From Terriglobia bacterium (GTDB taxonomy: Bacteria > Acidobacteriota > Terriglobia > Terriglobales > Acidobacteriaceae): 64,000 nucleotides of DNA. Shown one piece after another: positions 32,674 through 42,595 of this stretch; within the stretch, counting starts at the first letter, position 1, and every line of letters begins with the position of its first letter. A program made the position numbers and the translations under genes. The notes below the pieces were generated by a model. That model was not told the origin of the DNA. It ran no database searches and was given only the letters and a program-made list of their open reading frames with translations. The stretch covers positions 62,001 through 126,000 of the forward strand of contig JAIQGK010000012.1 of the NCBI GenBank assembly GCA_020072645.1. Direction: 5' to 3'.

Positions 32674-34602
32674 TCACCTCTCGTCAACATCAATCGCATA
32701 TATGTCCAGAGCGGAGCGACGAACGGAAGCTAGGAAGGAACCATCAGGAGCAATGCCTTCAAAGCCGCACCGGACCGCGCCTGCTCCCAACAGCTTGCTG
32801 AAATCCAGGACGCGCTCCGTAGCAAGGGTCTGGGAATCTAACCTGAATACCGCTTCCGCTGGATCAAAGATGTCTTGAAAATAGAGATAGTGTCCATCTC
32901 TTGACCATTCCATGCGTGCGACTGACTTCGCACTGGCAGCACGAATCCATTTCTGCGAAGCGGCATTGAAAAGATATAGAGTTTTTGTATCATCGGAGCT
33001 GGCAGCAAGAAACCGTCCGTCCGGCGACCAATGCATGTTGCGCATGCCCTGAGATCCCGGAAACACTGAGGTTTGCCCGCTGGTGAGATTTACGAGCGTC
33101 ATCGGTTCATCGGGCTCGGAACCGGCCAATATGTCGATGATGACGGATTTTCCATCAGGTGACCAATCGGCAAAGCTGCGATATTTTTTGTCCTCTTTGT
33201 AAACCTGGGTGGTCGCTCCTCCATTGGCAGCCACCACGAACGCTGTATAGCTCACATCTGGAAGGTCTGCTACAAACAGGATCTCTTTGCCATCATGCGA
33301 CCATCGCGGCCTAAGAGCATGCATAGGTGAAGTGGTAAGCTGCAATCGCTCGGACCCATCGGGCCTGGAGCGCCAAAGAATCAGGCCTTCGCCAATGTAG
33401 GCTATCGGGAAGATGCCTTCGGCCTCGTGCAGGACCCAGATGTCTCCACGTTTATTTTCTGCGGCCGTAAATACATAGTCCTTTCCATTGGGCATCCACA
33501 TCCCGCAACAAGCCGGCGTTTGGGGTGGCAGGCCCAGGGTTACCGGATGAGGGTCTGAACCATTGGGGGAGGCTTCCCAAAGTGAAGGTTCTGACTCTGA
33601 TCCTTCTTTCACCACGGTAAATCGAAAACGGCTTCCATCGGGGTGCCAGTGAAAATCGGCTGCACGGCCTTGGACTGAAAACAGTTCGTCGCGATTACGG
33701 CCATCCCGATCAACAGAAAAGACTTGATGACCTATGGCCGCAATGACGCGCTTGCCATCAGGAAACCAGGTGGCGGAATCCACCGTCACGTCCCCCACCC
33801 GAAGAGGAGGGCCGCCTTGAACCGGCACAATCCATAACGGCATGTTGCTGATTGAATCCGTGAAGCTGCTGACCAGCCACTCCGTCCGGTCCGGCGACAA
33901 GGCCCAAACCCTCGTCTTAGGAAATGGAGCTGTGAACGGAAGCTCCCCTCCACCGCCTATGGATGTCTGCATCAGCGGCCAGAGGCTTCCAGTTCGTTCC
34001 ATGAAGATCAGCCGAAGGCCATCGCTGTGAATTCCACCCCCTGCGTCCACCTTCCCGGAAAATGTGATTCGCGTGAGCTGGGGCGGCTTTAGTGGCGACG
34101 GTTGGGAAATAAACGTAGAGACTACGCCGACTACGGCGATCCCCAGCATCACAAAGATCAGGCGCTGGAGGTTTCGACTCCAGCGGTTCTTGGATTGCAC
34201 AGGAAGCGCAGTGGCGATAGCAGGGGCTTCTGCGGGTGGCTGAAGCGCAGCTGCTGGGGACAGTTCCGGCTCCGGTTCGACTATTCGGACTTGGACGGTG
34301 AAACGATATCCCCTCTTAGGCACAGTCTGAATAAGGACCGTCCCGCCCGTTCCGTTCCCCAAAGCCTTCCGGAGCTGGGAGATATTTTGCGCCAAAGCCT
34401 CATCACTGGCAAACGTGTCCGGCCAGAGGCGCTTCATGAACTCGTCCTTTGTCACCAGACTTCCACCGCTCTCCACCAGGATGACAAGAGTCTCAAATAC
34501 CTTGGGCTTCAATTGGATAGGTACGTTGTCGCGAAGCAAGAGCTGCTCGGCTGGATCCAATCGGAAACCACCGAACTCGTAAATCTTGCTCGCCTCGGGC
34601 AT
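32674..34602 (-). CDS. Winged-helix DNA-binding protein fused to a WD40/TolB-like propeller (CadC-like)
   Basis: A membrane-spanning regulator common in Acidobacteriota. The N-terminal OmpR/PhoB-type winged helix (about 5-105: YEFGGFRLDPAEQLL...LKPKVFETLVILVESGGSLVTKDEFMKRLWPD...QTVPKRGYRF) is cytoplasmic. A single membrane helix follows (about 150-172, LIFVMLGIAVVGVVSTFI), and the periplasmic C-terminus of about 450 residues has TolB-like beta-propeller repeats (WSPDGK, WFPDGKR, WSHDGKEILF, WSPDGRFLA, WSRDGHYLYF). ATG 34602 is preferred; a TTG at 34629 is the other start. It is divergent from the three-repeat protein at 34728, a candidate target. Confidence 0.9.
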   Translation of the reverse strand: MPEASKIYEFGGFRLDPAEQLLLRDNVPIQLKPKVFETLVILVESGGSLVTKDEFMKRLWPDTFASDEALAQNISQLRKALGNGTGGTVLIQTVPKRGYRFTVQVRIVEPEPELSPAAALQPPAEAPAIATALPVQSKNRWSRNLQRLIFVMLGIAVVGVVSTFISQPSPLKPPQLTRITFSGKVDAGGGIHSDGLRLIFMERTGSLWPLMQTSIGGGGELPFTAPFPKTRVWALSPDRTEWLVSSFTDSISNMPLWIVPVQGGPPLRVGDVTVDSATWFPDGKRVIAAIGHQVFSVDRDGRNRDELFSVQGRAADFHWHPDGSRFRFTVVKEGSESEPSLWEASPNGSDPHPVTLGLPPQTPACCGMWMPNGKDYVFTAAENKRGDIWVLHEAEGIFPIAYIGEGLILWRSRPDGSERLQLTTSPMHALRPRWSHDGKEILFVADLPDVSYTAFVVAANGGATTQVYKEDKKYRSFADWSPDGKSVIIDILAGSEPDEPMTLVNLTSGQTSVFPGSQGMRNMHWSPDGRFLAASSDDTKTLYLFNAASQKWIRAASAKSVARMEWSRDGHYLYFQDIFDPAEAVFRLDSQTLATERVLDFSKLLGAGAVRCGFEGIAPDGSFLASVRRSALDIYAIDVDER

Positions 34603-34727
34603 AGGACACTCGTAAAGGAAATGGCTCAAGATTTTATCAGGAAAAAATTAGGTTTTGATCAAGACGTATCTTCGTTCCCTGCGCGAATTTAAGCCTTGAA
34701 CTTACAAGACTTTAGAAGGAGATTTTC

Positions 34728-35441
34728 ATGGCAAACATTCAACGCCGAGAGCTTATGAAGGGTATCTTAGCAATGGCAGGCGCAATGGCAATGCCGACAG
34801 TGGCTTGGGCGGATCAGTCTATTGAAGGCCAAATGATGGATATCTATCGTCTTGCTGGGGTAGAGGCATCGCACCACCAGCTTCTCGGGGGGTTTCCCAC
34901 CTTCTGCACAACAGCCATCGGAAGCGACCCACTAACTAAAGGGGACAAAGTAATAAAAGTGTTCTTAATCAAACCTGAATTTGACGATTGGAAGGATGTT
35001 GCACTCACTGCGCTCGGCAACCCGCCTCTCAATGATTTCGCGGGCCGAATGAGGGCGGCCCATGACTACGCCACCGCGCATGGATATCTCGCGGGGTTCC
35101 CTAACTATTTCGACGCTCCGACTGGACTGAATGGGACAAGGGTCTGTGGAACAATACTAATCAAAAAACAGCCCAATCCTTCGCCAATTACATTGACCAA
35201 TCTTTCTCTAGCTGAACTTGGAGTTGCCAACATGAACGACACCCTGGGCCTCTTCACGGGCATCAGGAAATATTGTGCGCTGAGGGGCTTTGCTGCCGGA
35301 TATCCTAATATGCACCATGCGAACCTTAGCAAGACTATGAATCACGAACAAATTGTTTGTGGAGTGGTTCTTTTCAGAGAGAGTGCGGTCGCAGCTTCCA
35401 CGGTGACAGCCCGGACCTCCTTGAATATGGATGCCTGTTGA
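34728..35441 (+). CDS. Secreted protein with three internal repeats; function unknown
   Basis: 237 residues. The N-terminus has RR followed by a hydrophobic stretch (RRELMKGILAMAGAMAMPTVAWA), a Tat-like or Sec signal. Behind it are two clear repeats of about 40 residues (about 108-146: AHGYLAGFPNYF...RVCGTILIK; and about 177-217: LRGFAAGYPNMH...IVCGVVLFR) and a weaker third (about 41-83: LLGGFPTFC...KVIKVFLIK). Each has a GFP/GYP turn followed by a hydrophobic strand. I recognise no named family. AAGGAG is well placed before ATG 34728. Its base composition looks more AT-rich than its neighbours, and it lies next to a divergent sensor-regulator. Confidence 0.75.
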   Translation: MANIQRRELMKGILAMAGAMAMPTVAWADQSIEGQMMDIYRLAGVEASHHQLLGGFPTFCTTAIGSDPLTKGDKVIKVFLIKPEFDDWKDVALTALGNPPLNDFAGRMRAAHDYATAHGYLAGFPNYFDAPTGLNGTRVCGTILIKKQPNPSPITLTNLSLAELGVANMNDTLGLFTGIRKYCALRGFAAGYPNMHHANLSKTMNHEQIVCGVVLFRESAVAASTVTARTSLNMDAC

Positions 35442-35529
35442 AAAGCAATGCGATGGAATTTGCGAAATCTTAATTTCATCGACCGGAAACCGCCGCGGGC
35501 TGCTCACTCTTTGGAAAGGCCAAGCAAAT

Positions 35530-38500
35530 TTACTTTGCCTGCAGCCACGTCTGCGCCACCACCTCGGGACTCAACTCGCGCAGCAAGCCATTGATCTGGT
35601 CAATCACAGCTTCAGGCTGCGTGGACTTGATATTGAACTTGAGCACGCCTCCGGGCGAAAATTGTGCGCCCCGGGATTGCGCCACGAATCGCGCCAGCCG
35701 CTCGGGCTCAATCGACGCCTGCTCCGTGAACTTGATCGTTACTGAATCGCGCTTGCGGTCGATGGCCAGCACGCCCACTCGCTCACACAACAGCTTGAGC
35801 GCGGACGCCGCCAGCAGGTAGCGTACCGGCGCAGGCGGTTCTCCATAGCGGTCTTGCAGTTCCTTGCGGACATCGTCCAATGCGGCCTCGCTCTCAACGC
35901 CTGCGGCTCGCTTATACATGCGCAGGCGCTGGTTCTCTTCTGCGATGTACGTCGGCGGAATGCGCAGATCAATGCCGAGGTTGAGCTGTGTGCTGACCTT
36001 GTCGGACAGCTCTTCGCCTTTCAGTTCGCGGATAGCCCGGTCCAGCATGCCGGTATACATTTCAAAGCCCACGGCGTCGATGTTGCCGCTCTGCTCGCCA
36101 CCCAGCAGATTTCCCGCGCCACGCAGCTCAAGATCAAGCGCGGCGATCTTGAATCCAGCGCCCAGATCGGAAAATTCTTTGAGCGCAGCCAGCCTGCGTC
36201 GCGCCACCGGCGTAAGCTCCTGCTCCGCCGGTACCAGCAGATACGCATAGGCCCGGCGATTGGACCTGCCCACGCGCCCGCGCAGCTGGTAAAGCTCAGA
36301 GAGGCCGTGGCGGTCAGCGCGATTGATGATGATAGTGTTGCACAGCGGAATGTCGAGGCCGTTTTCAATGATCGTGGTCGCCACCAGAATGTCCGCTTCA
36401 TGCCGCACAAACGCAAACATCACCTTTTCCAGCTCGCCCTCGGACATCTGTCCGTGACCCACAATCACGCGCGCCTTCGGCAGCATCTCCTGCAGCTTGG
36501 CGGCAATTTCATAAATGGTTTCCACGCGATTGTGCACAAAATACGCCTGCCCGCCGCGCTCCAGTTCATGCTCCAGTGCTGACTTCACCAGCTTTTCATC
36601 GTAAGCCGCAACCACTGTCTGTATGGCCATGCGATCTTTCGGCGGTGTTTCAATCACGCTCATATCGCGCAGGCCGACCATCGACATGTGCAGCGTTCGC
36701 GGAATCGGCGTGGCGGACATGGTAAGCACGTCCACTTCTTTCTTCAGCGTCTTGAGCCGTTCCTTATGCCGCACGCCGAACCGCTGTTCTTCGTCGACTA
36801 TCACCAGCCCCAGGTCCTGGAACTTGATGTCCTTGGAAAGAATGCGGTGCGTGCCGACGACGATATCGACTTTCCCTTGCTCGATCCGCTCCACCGTCTC
36901 TTTCTGCTGCTTGGCGTTGCGGAAGCGGCTCATCATCTCAATCGTGATCGGAAAAGCCGCGAAGCGGCGCTTGAAGTTTTCAAAATGCTGGAAGACCAGA
37001 ACAGTCGTCGGCGCCAGCACCGCAACCTGTTTATTGTCCTGCACGGCCTTGAACGCCGCGCGCATGGCGACTTCAGTCTTGCCGTAGCCCACGTCGCCAC
37101 AGAGCAGGCGGTCCATGGGTAGTGTCGATTCCATATCACGCTTGATGTCCGCCGTGGCCGTGAGCTGATCGTCGGTCTCGTTGAACTCAAAGGCGTCTTC
37201 AAACTCTTTTTGCCATTGCGTGTCCGTGGGAAAAGCATGGCCCTGCGCGGCTTTGCGCGCGGCATAGAGCTTGAGCAGCTCGTCGGCCATGTCTTTCATC
37301 GCGCTCTTCACACGCGCTTTGGTCTTGGCCCAGGCCGTTCCACCCAGCCGGCTCAGCGGAGGATGCACGCCTTCACTCGACCGATATTTCTGAATCAGGT
37401 CCAGCCGCGTGAGCGGCACATAAAGCTTCGCAGCCTCCGCAAACTCCAGCACCATGTATTCCCCGGTGATATCGCCCTGCTCAATTTCCTTCAGCCCCTG
37501 GTACATCGCAATTCCATGTTCGATGTGTACAACAAAGTCACCCACCGCCAGATCGCGGAAGTCTGACATGAACGCCGCTGTCTTCGATTTGCGGCGCAAT
37601 GGCTGTGCGGGCTCGATCTCTGAATCGTCAAACAGATCGCGCGCGCCAAAGATCACCAGGCGCGCGTCGGAAAGCGCCACACCTTCCGGCACCGCGGCGC
37701 GGACAATTGTTGTAGTAAGAAGATCGCCGGAAAAATATGCGGTTTCGTCCAGATACGTTTCGCTGCCCGGAACGGGCGTGCGCGTGCCGAGCCGGAACGG
37801 TACTTGATACTCCGTAAAGATGTCGGCCAGCCGTTCCATCTCGCCGGTATTGGGCGCGGCAAACATCACGCGCTGGCCCTGCGCGGTAAGCTTCTTTACT
37901 TCCTCCACCATCGCCGGTACCGACCCGTGAAAGCGCGAGGTTGAGTGCGCGGGAAACTCAATTAGAGACTGGTCTGGAACCTGCGGATCAACTAGCCCCA
38001 GCTCTTCTTCCGCGTGTGCAATCCGCAAGACATTCAAGTGCTCAAGACTTCCGCCCGGCAGCCGTGTGATCAGCGCGTTCCATTCATCCGGAGGAAGATA
38101 GATATCTTCCGGCTTTGCCAGCTTGCCCACCAGGCTCTGCTCGTGTCGCTGGACAACTTTTTCCCACCAGTGTTCCTGCTCAGCCTCGATTGCCGTCGGC
38201 TCGTCCATAAAGACCACGGCATTGGGCAGCAGATCAAACAGCGTTCCCTTGGCTCCGGCGTTGGCGTAAAACTCCCAGCCGGGAAAGACAGAGACACCGG
38301 TATCTGCCAGCGCATGCCGCACCGCGTCACCTTCACCTTCCAGCCGAGCGCCGGAAAGCCGTGCATGAATCTCCGTGAGCAGTTCTTCGCGGACAGGCGT
38401 CTCAGATAACGGCAGCAGCACAACCTCATCCACGGCCGACGCAGACCGCTGCGTGCCGGGATCAAACTTGCGGATGGACTCAACCTCATCGCCAAACAAC

Positions 38501-39138
38501 TCAATGCGCAACGGCCGATCAGCCTCAGGAGGATATGCATCCAGCAACCCGCCACGTACCGCGTATTGCCCCGGCATCTCCACCACGTCAACCGCTGAAT
38601 AGCCAATGGTGTTCAGGTGCTCGACCAGTTCTTCCGGGTCCAGCATGTCCGTGCGCCGGATGATGCGCGCCAACCCGGAGTAGTGCTCTGCCGAGCGCAG
38701 CCGCATGCTGGCCGCGTTGAGCGGCACAATCACAATCGAAGCCGCGTTGGTGGAAATCTTCCACAACGCCGTCGCGCGCTCTTCCTGTATATCGGGATGC
38801 GGAGACATATTCTCAAACGGCAACACGTCATAGGCCGGCAGCTTTACTACCGACTGAGGACTGCACGCGCCGGTCAGTTCGCAGAATGACTGGATTACGG
38901 GGCAGACTGCCTCAGCCGCACGATTGTCTGCGACGATCAGGACCAGCGGCACGCCCGCAGTGCGCTGTAAATAGGGAACCAGAAGGGCTTTTGCTGTAGA
39001 GATGAGCCCGGACAGGCGAATACGCCCCGCAGGAGGTTTTGACTCCCCCCTCCGTTGCTTTAAATATGAGGCCGCCTGCTGGAACCCAGGGCTTTTTTCC
39101 ACGTCCGCCAGGACTTCGCGGACGAATGGAAGGATCAC
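35530..39138 (-). CDS. mfd: Transcription-repair coupling factor Mfd
   Basis: A 1202-residue DNA translocase that removes RNA polymerase stalled at lesions and recruits UvrA. The N-terminal UvrB-homology region (about 1-390) is followed by the RNA-polymerase-interacting domain (about 515-580, FVVHIEHGIAMYQGLKEIEQG). The RecG-like helicase has Walker A LLCGDVGYGKTEVAMRA, Walker B IVDEEQRFGV and motif VI QLRGRVGRSNRRAYAY. The C-terminal TRCF regulatory domain begins about 1040. The length is normal. It is preceded on the opposite strand by the three-repeat protein and stands alone. Confidence 0.98.
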   Translation of the reverse strand: MILPFVREVLADVEKSPGFQQAASYLKQRRGESKPPAGRIRLSGLISTAKALLVPYLQRTAGVPLVLIVADNRAAEAVCPVIQSFCELTGACSPQSVVKLPAYDVLPFENMSPHPDIQEERATALWKISTNAASIVIVPLNAASMRLRSAEHYSGLARIIRRTDMLDPEELVEHLNTIGYSAVDVVEMPGQYAVRGGLLDAYPPEADRPLRIELFGDEVESIRKFDPGTQRSASAVDEVVLLPLSETPVREELLTEIHARLSGARLEGEGDAVRHALADTGVSVFPGWEFYANAGAKGTLFDLLPNAVVFMDEPTAIEAEQEHWWEKVVQRHEQSLVGKLAKPEDIYLPPDEWNALITRLPGGSLEHLNVLRIAHAEEELGLVDPQVPDQSLIEFPAHSTSRFHGSVPAMVEEVKKLTAQGQRVMFAAPNTGEMERLADIFTEYQVPFRLGTRTPVPGSETYLDETAYFSGDLLTTTIVRAAVPEGVALSDARLVIFGARDLFDDSEIEPAQPLRRKSKTAAFMSDFRDLAVGDFVVHIEHGIAMYQGLKEIEQGDITGEYMVLEFAEAAKLYVPLTRLDLIQKYRSSEGVHPPLSRLGGTAWAKTKARVKSAMKDMADELLKLYAARKAAQGHAFPTDTQWQKEFEDAFEFNETDDQLTATADIKRDMESTLPMDRLLCGDVGYGKTEVAMRAAFKAVQDNKQVAVLAPTTVLVFQHFENFKRRFAAFPITIEMMSRFRNAKQQKETVERIEQGKVDIVVGTHRILSKDIKFQDLGLVIVDEEQRFGVRHKERLKTLKKEVDVLTMSATPIPRTLHMSMVGLRDMSVIETPPKDRMAIQTVVAAYDEKLVKSALEHELERGGQAYFVHNRVETIYEIAAKLQEMLPKARVIVGHGQMSEGELEKVMFAFVRHEADILVATTIIENGLDIPLCNTIIINRADRHGLSELYQLRGRVGRSNRRAYAYLLVPAEQELTPVARRRLAALKEFSDLGAGFKIAALDLELRGAGNLLGGEQSGNIDAVGFEMYTGMLDRAIRELKGEELSDKVSTQLNLGIDLRIPPTYIAEENQRLRMYKRAAGVESEAALDDVRKELQDRYGEPPAPVRYLLAASALKLLCERVGVLAIDRKRDSVTIKFTEQASIEPERLARFVAQSRGAQFSPGGVLKFNIKSTQPEAVIDQINGLLRELSPEVVAQTWLQAK

Positions 39139-39213
39139 TTGCCTATTCTAACAAAGCCTCTGAGTTACCCCGGATGACAGGCTGCCTCTCCCAAGAGAGG
39201 TACACGGGATGGG

Positions 39214-39663
39214 CTATTTTGCCGCTTCTGCCTGTTGCTTCTCCTGTTGCGCCGGCAAAGGATTGCCACGCAACGCCACCATCTTGTCCACGATCTCTTT
39301 AGCGATGCGGCCATAGACCGTTCCGGCCAGAGAATCCACTTTCCCGGCCATTACGATTGTCTCGGTCTCGCGGTCCGTGACGGTATAGCTGAAGTGGTTG
39401 GAAAATGGCACCCGCTTTACCCGCACAACCATGTCGGCCAGATCTTTTCTTCCGGTTACTTGCAAGTTCCAGGCTTTAAACTCCGCTTGCCCAAGCAAAG
39501 AACTTTCAAGCGCCTCCCGCTTCATATAGAAAGTATCGGTTTCAACGTAATAGCTGCGCGCCCGCGTGACCAGTTCTCTATTGTCCGGTAGCCGTGAGCC
39601 CTGCTGGGCAAAGCCGACGCTGGAAATAAATGCCATCAAAGTAAGGAAAAATAGTTTTTTCAT
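39214..39663 (-). CDS. Small secreted protein, hypothetical
   Basis: 149 residues with a good signal peptide (KKLFFLTLMAFISSVGFAQQ). The mature part has RSYYVETDTFYMKREALE and KDLADMVVRVKRVPFSNHFSYTVTDRET, a beta-rich pattern seen in small acidobacterial secreted proteins. It ends with an Ala/Gln/Glu tail. The ATG at 39663 has GGAGGA about six bases upstream. The 39139-39213 gap to mfd holds no gene. Function unknown. Confidence 0.75.
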   Translation of the reverse strand: MKKLFFLTLMAFISSVGFAQQGSRLPDNRELVTRARSYYVETDTFYMKREALESSLLGQAEFKAWNLQVTGRKDLADMVVRVKRVPFSNHFSYTVTDRETETIVMAGKVDSLAGTVYGRIAKEIVDKMVALRGNPLPAQQEKQQAEAAK

Positions 39664-39773
39664 CTTGCTCCTCCGTTGGGTCGTAACCACAGAAGCGATC
39701 TTGCCACGGCTATTGCTGGTGCGCGAGCGGCAAAGTGCGGCATAACACGGGCAAGCCACCGCAAGAAACTTAT

Positions 39774-39949
39774 AACCACAAAGGACACGAAGGAACACAA
39801 AGGGGATTTATCGAAGTTCTAAGATTTCGGCGGTGATCGGGTTGCTCTTTCGCTGAGGCTTTTCAAGCGAAGGCCTTTTCAGCACTTAGGATCCACTTAG
39901 CGAAATCTGCTTGATTTGCTCTTTGTGTCCCTTCGTGTCCTTTGTGGTT
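39774..39949. repeat. 29-bp inverted repeat of the AACCACAAAGGACACGAAGG type
   Basis: The arms 39774-39802 and 39921-39949 are reverse complements at 28 of 29 positions, with 118 bases between them. Related sequences occur inside moeA (42995-43026) and upstream of prmC (62519-62549), so this is a dispersed family in the genome. The element fills the upstream region of hemL. No coding sequence inside. Confidence 0.8.
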
Positions 39950-39982
39950 CCTCTTTTTGTTGGGGTATATTCAAGAGTCCAA

Positions 39983-41263
39983 ATGAAGCAGCGAACCAAA
40001 TCACAGGAACTGCACGCACGCGCCTCGCGGGTGATCCCCGGCGGAGTCGATTCACCAGTGCGTGCGTTCAAGTCCGTTGGCGGCGAGCCACCCTACATCG
40101 TCCGTGGCAAAGGCTCCCGCATATGGGACGCCGATGACAACGAATACATCGACTACGTCGGCTCATGGGGGCCGTTGATTCTGGGACACGCCTTCCCCAG
40201 CGTGGTGGAAGCCGTGGAGAAAGCCAACCGCGATGGCGCCAGCTTTGGCGCATGTACTCCCGCAGAAGCCGAACTTGCAGAAGCTGTGATCGAAGCCTTT
40301 CCTTCAATGGACAAAGTCCGCTTCGTCAGCTCCGGCACGGAAGCGACGATGTCCGCTATCCGCCTGGCACGGGCTTTTACCGGACGTAAATACATCGTAA
40401 AGTTTGAAGGCTGCTATCACGGACACGCTGATTCCCTGCTGGTGAAAGCCGGCTCCGGCGTTGCGACGCTGGGCATTCCCGGCTCTGCCGGCGTGCTCGA
40501 CGAGCAGGCTAAGTTTACTCTGGCGCTGCCATTCAACAATAAGCAAGCGCTGCAAGAGGCGTTCGCCAAGTTCAAAGAACAGATCGCTTGCGTCATCGTT
40601 GAGCCGGTCGTTGGCAATATGGGTTGTGTTCCTCCGCATGAGGGCTACCTTGAGTTTCTGCGGTCGATCACTGAACAGCAAGGCGCTGTATTGATCTTGG
40701 ATGAAGTGATGACCGGCTTTCGTCTGAGCTTTGGCGGCGCGCAGGCCCTGTACAAGATTAAGCCTGACCTTACCACGCTGGGAAAGATCATCGGCGGTGG
40801 ATTGCCAGTGGGCGCTTACGGCGGCCGCGCAGAACTCATGGACATGATCGCGCCGCTTGGGCCCGTATATCAGGCAGGGACACTTTCTGGAAATCCGCTG
40901 GCCATGGCTGCCGGAATCGCAACATTGCGCGAGTTGAAGCAACATCCTGAGATTTATCGGCAGCTTGAGCAGCGCAGCGCCGCCTTAGTGGATGGCGTGC
41001 TGGACGCGGCAAAAAAGAAAGGCGTGCCGCTCACCGCAAATCGCGTGGGCTCGATGTTCACATGGTTCTTCCAGCCCGGCACGATCCATGACTGGGACAC
41101 CGCCGCGAAATCAGACACGAAGGCCTTCGGCAAGTTCCATGGCGCAATGCTGGAACATGGCATTTACCTGCCGCCATCGCAATATGAAGCCATGTTCATG
41201 AGCGCGGCGCATTCAGAATCCGACATCCAGCAGACGATTGCGGCAGCCGCTGACGCGCTCTGA
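39983..41263 (+). CDS. hemL: Glutamate-1-semialdehyde 2,1-aminomutase
   Basis: A PLP enzyme that makes 5-aminolevulinate for tetrapyrrole synthesis in the glutamyl-tRNA route. About 426 residues. [39 protein letters not shown] and the PLP-lysine segment [18 protein letters not shown] are diagnostic. LDEVMTGFR holds the cofactor-binding aspartate. The start is ATG 39983; earlier in-frame codons would read through the inverted-repeat element. It stands alone, with no other hem gene adjacent. Confidence 0.96.
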   Translation: MKQRTKSQELHARASRVIPGGVDSPVRAFKSVGGEPPYIVRGKGSRIWDADDNEYIDYVGSWGPLILGHAFPSVVEAVEKANRDGASFGACTPAEAELAEAVIEAFPSMDKVRFVSSGTEATMSAIRLARAFTGRKYIVKFEGCYHGHADSLLVKAGSGVATLGIPGSAGVLDEQAKFTLALPFNNKQALQEAFAKFKEQIACVIVEPVVGNMGCVPPHEGYLEFLRSITEQQGAVLILDEVMTGFRLSFGGAQALYKIKPDLTTLGKIIGGGLPVGAYGGRAELMDMIAPLGPVYQAGTLSGNPLAMAAGIATLRELKQHPEIYRQLEQRSAALVDGVLDAAKKKGVPLTANRVGSMFTWFFQPGTIHDWDTAAKSDTKAFGKFHGAMLEHGIYLPPSQYEAMFMSAAHSESDIQQTIAAAADAL

Positions 41264-41452
41264 TCAGCGCAAGGGCATGCGTTAGGAGCCAACACATTTG
41301 TGCGGACCAACGCCTGTTGTCCACGTACTTGGCGACGCTTATATCTTTTGAGCAGACACTTTTCACAGGACCTACGCAGACTTTGACCATTCCTCAATCG
41401 CGGAGCTTCCAATCCATGTCGAACCAGTAAAATGGAAGGGGAGATTTCTGCG

Positions 41453-42427
41453 ATGAAAAAGCGCCAACTGGGACAATCGTCAATCGAAGTAGCGCCCCTT
41501 ATGCTGGGCGGCAACGTGTTTGGCTGGACCGCCGACGAAGCAACGTCATTCAAGATCCTGGATGCGTTCGTAGCCGCAGGCCTGAACTTTATTGACACCG
41601 CGGACACCTATTCCACCTGGGTGCCGGGGCATCAGGGCGGGGAGAGCGAAACGATTATCGGCAACTGGTTCAAGCGCAGCGGCAAGCGTGACAAGGTTGT
41701 GATCGCCACCAAGGTGGGAGCGGAAATCCCAGGACAGGGAAAAGGACTGAGTAAGACGTGGATCATGCGCCAGGTGGAAGCTTCGCTCAATAGATTGCAG
41801 ACCGATCACATTGATCTTTACCAGTCGCATCGCGACGATCCGGCAACGCCGGTTGAGGAAACTCTGGAAACATACGCGCAGTTGATTCAGCAGGGAAAAG
41901 TGCGGGTGATTGGCTGCTCGAACTTTACGGCGGAGCGGACTCGCGAGTCCCTGGCAGCTAGCCGCAAGCATGGCTGGCCCCGCTACGAGAGCCTGCAACC
42001 GCATTACAACCTGTATGAGCGCGCCGCTTATGAAACCACGCTGGAACCTCTGGCGTTGCAGGAAAAGCTCGGCGTGATCCCTTACTATTCTCTGGCCAGC
42101 GGCTTTCTTACAGGCAAGTACCGGTCAGAGGACGACTTGAAAAAAAGCCAGCGCGGCCGGACGACGAAGAAGTATCTGAATGATCGTGGCTTCAGCATTT
42201 TGCAGGCGCTGGACCAGGTGGCGGAACGCTACCAGAGCAAGCCGGCGCAGGTGGCATTGGCGTGGCTGATGGCGCGTCCGAGTATTACGGCGCCGATTTC
42301 CAGCGCGACCAGCGTGGAACAGCTAAATGAACTGGCGCAGGCAATGAGACTTGAACTTGATCGCGAGTCGATGGAGAAGCTGAATCAGGCAAGCTCGTAT
42401 GACGAGGAGGCTGAGCGGATCGCATAA
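41453..42427 (+). CDS. Aldo/keto reductase
   Basis: A 324-residue NADPH-dependent oxidoreductase of the AKR family (YajO/Tas/GpdB-like). N-terminal LGQSSIEVAPLMLGGNVFGW, the catalytic Asp and Tyr in FIDTADTY, the lysine in VVIATKVG, and the His in DLYQSHRDD. The cofactor end of the barrel is AWLMARPSITAPISSATSVEQL. ATG 41453 is preferred over 41432 because AGGGGAG lies about nine bases upstream of it. The substrate is unknown. Preceded by 189 bases without a gene. Confidence 0.92.
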   Translation: MKKRQLGQSSIEVAPLMLGGNVFGWTADEATSFKILDAFVAAGLNFIDTADTYSTWVPGHQGGESETIIGNWFKRSGKRDKVVIATKVGAEIPGQGKGLSKTWIMRQVEASLNRLQTDHIDLYQSHRDDPATPVEETLETYAQLIQQGKVRVIGCSNFTAERTRESLAASRKHGWPRYESLQPHYNLYERAAYETTLEPLALQEKLGVIPYYSLASGFLTGKYRSEDDLKKSQRGRTTKKYLNDRGFSILQALDQVAERYQSKPAQVALAWLMARPSITAPISSATSVEQLNELAQAMRLELDRESMEKLNQASSYDEEAERIA

Positions 42428-42595
42428 GAAGTTTTCGCCACAGATTTTCGCTGATCTCCGCAGAGGCCGATCTGCCGCGGAGAAAAGGCGCGAATCGAAC
42501 AGAGGTTGCGACAACGCCCTGGAACGAACCAACCTGAAGCCGCCAGGACCACGAAGTCCCCGTGAGTTCTGAGCTTCTCAAGCTAAAATCATCTT

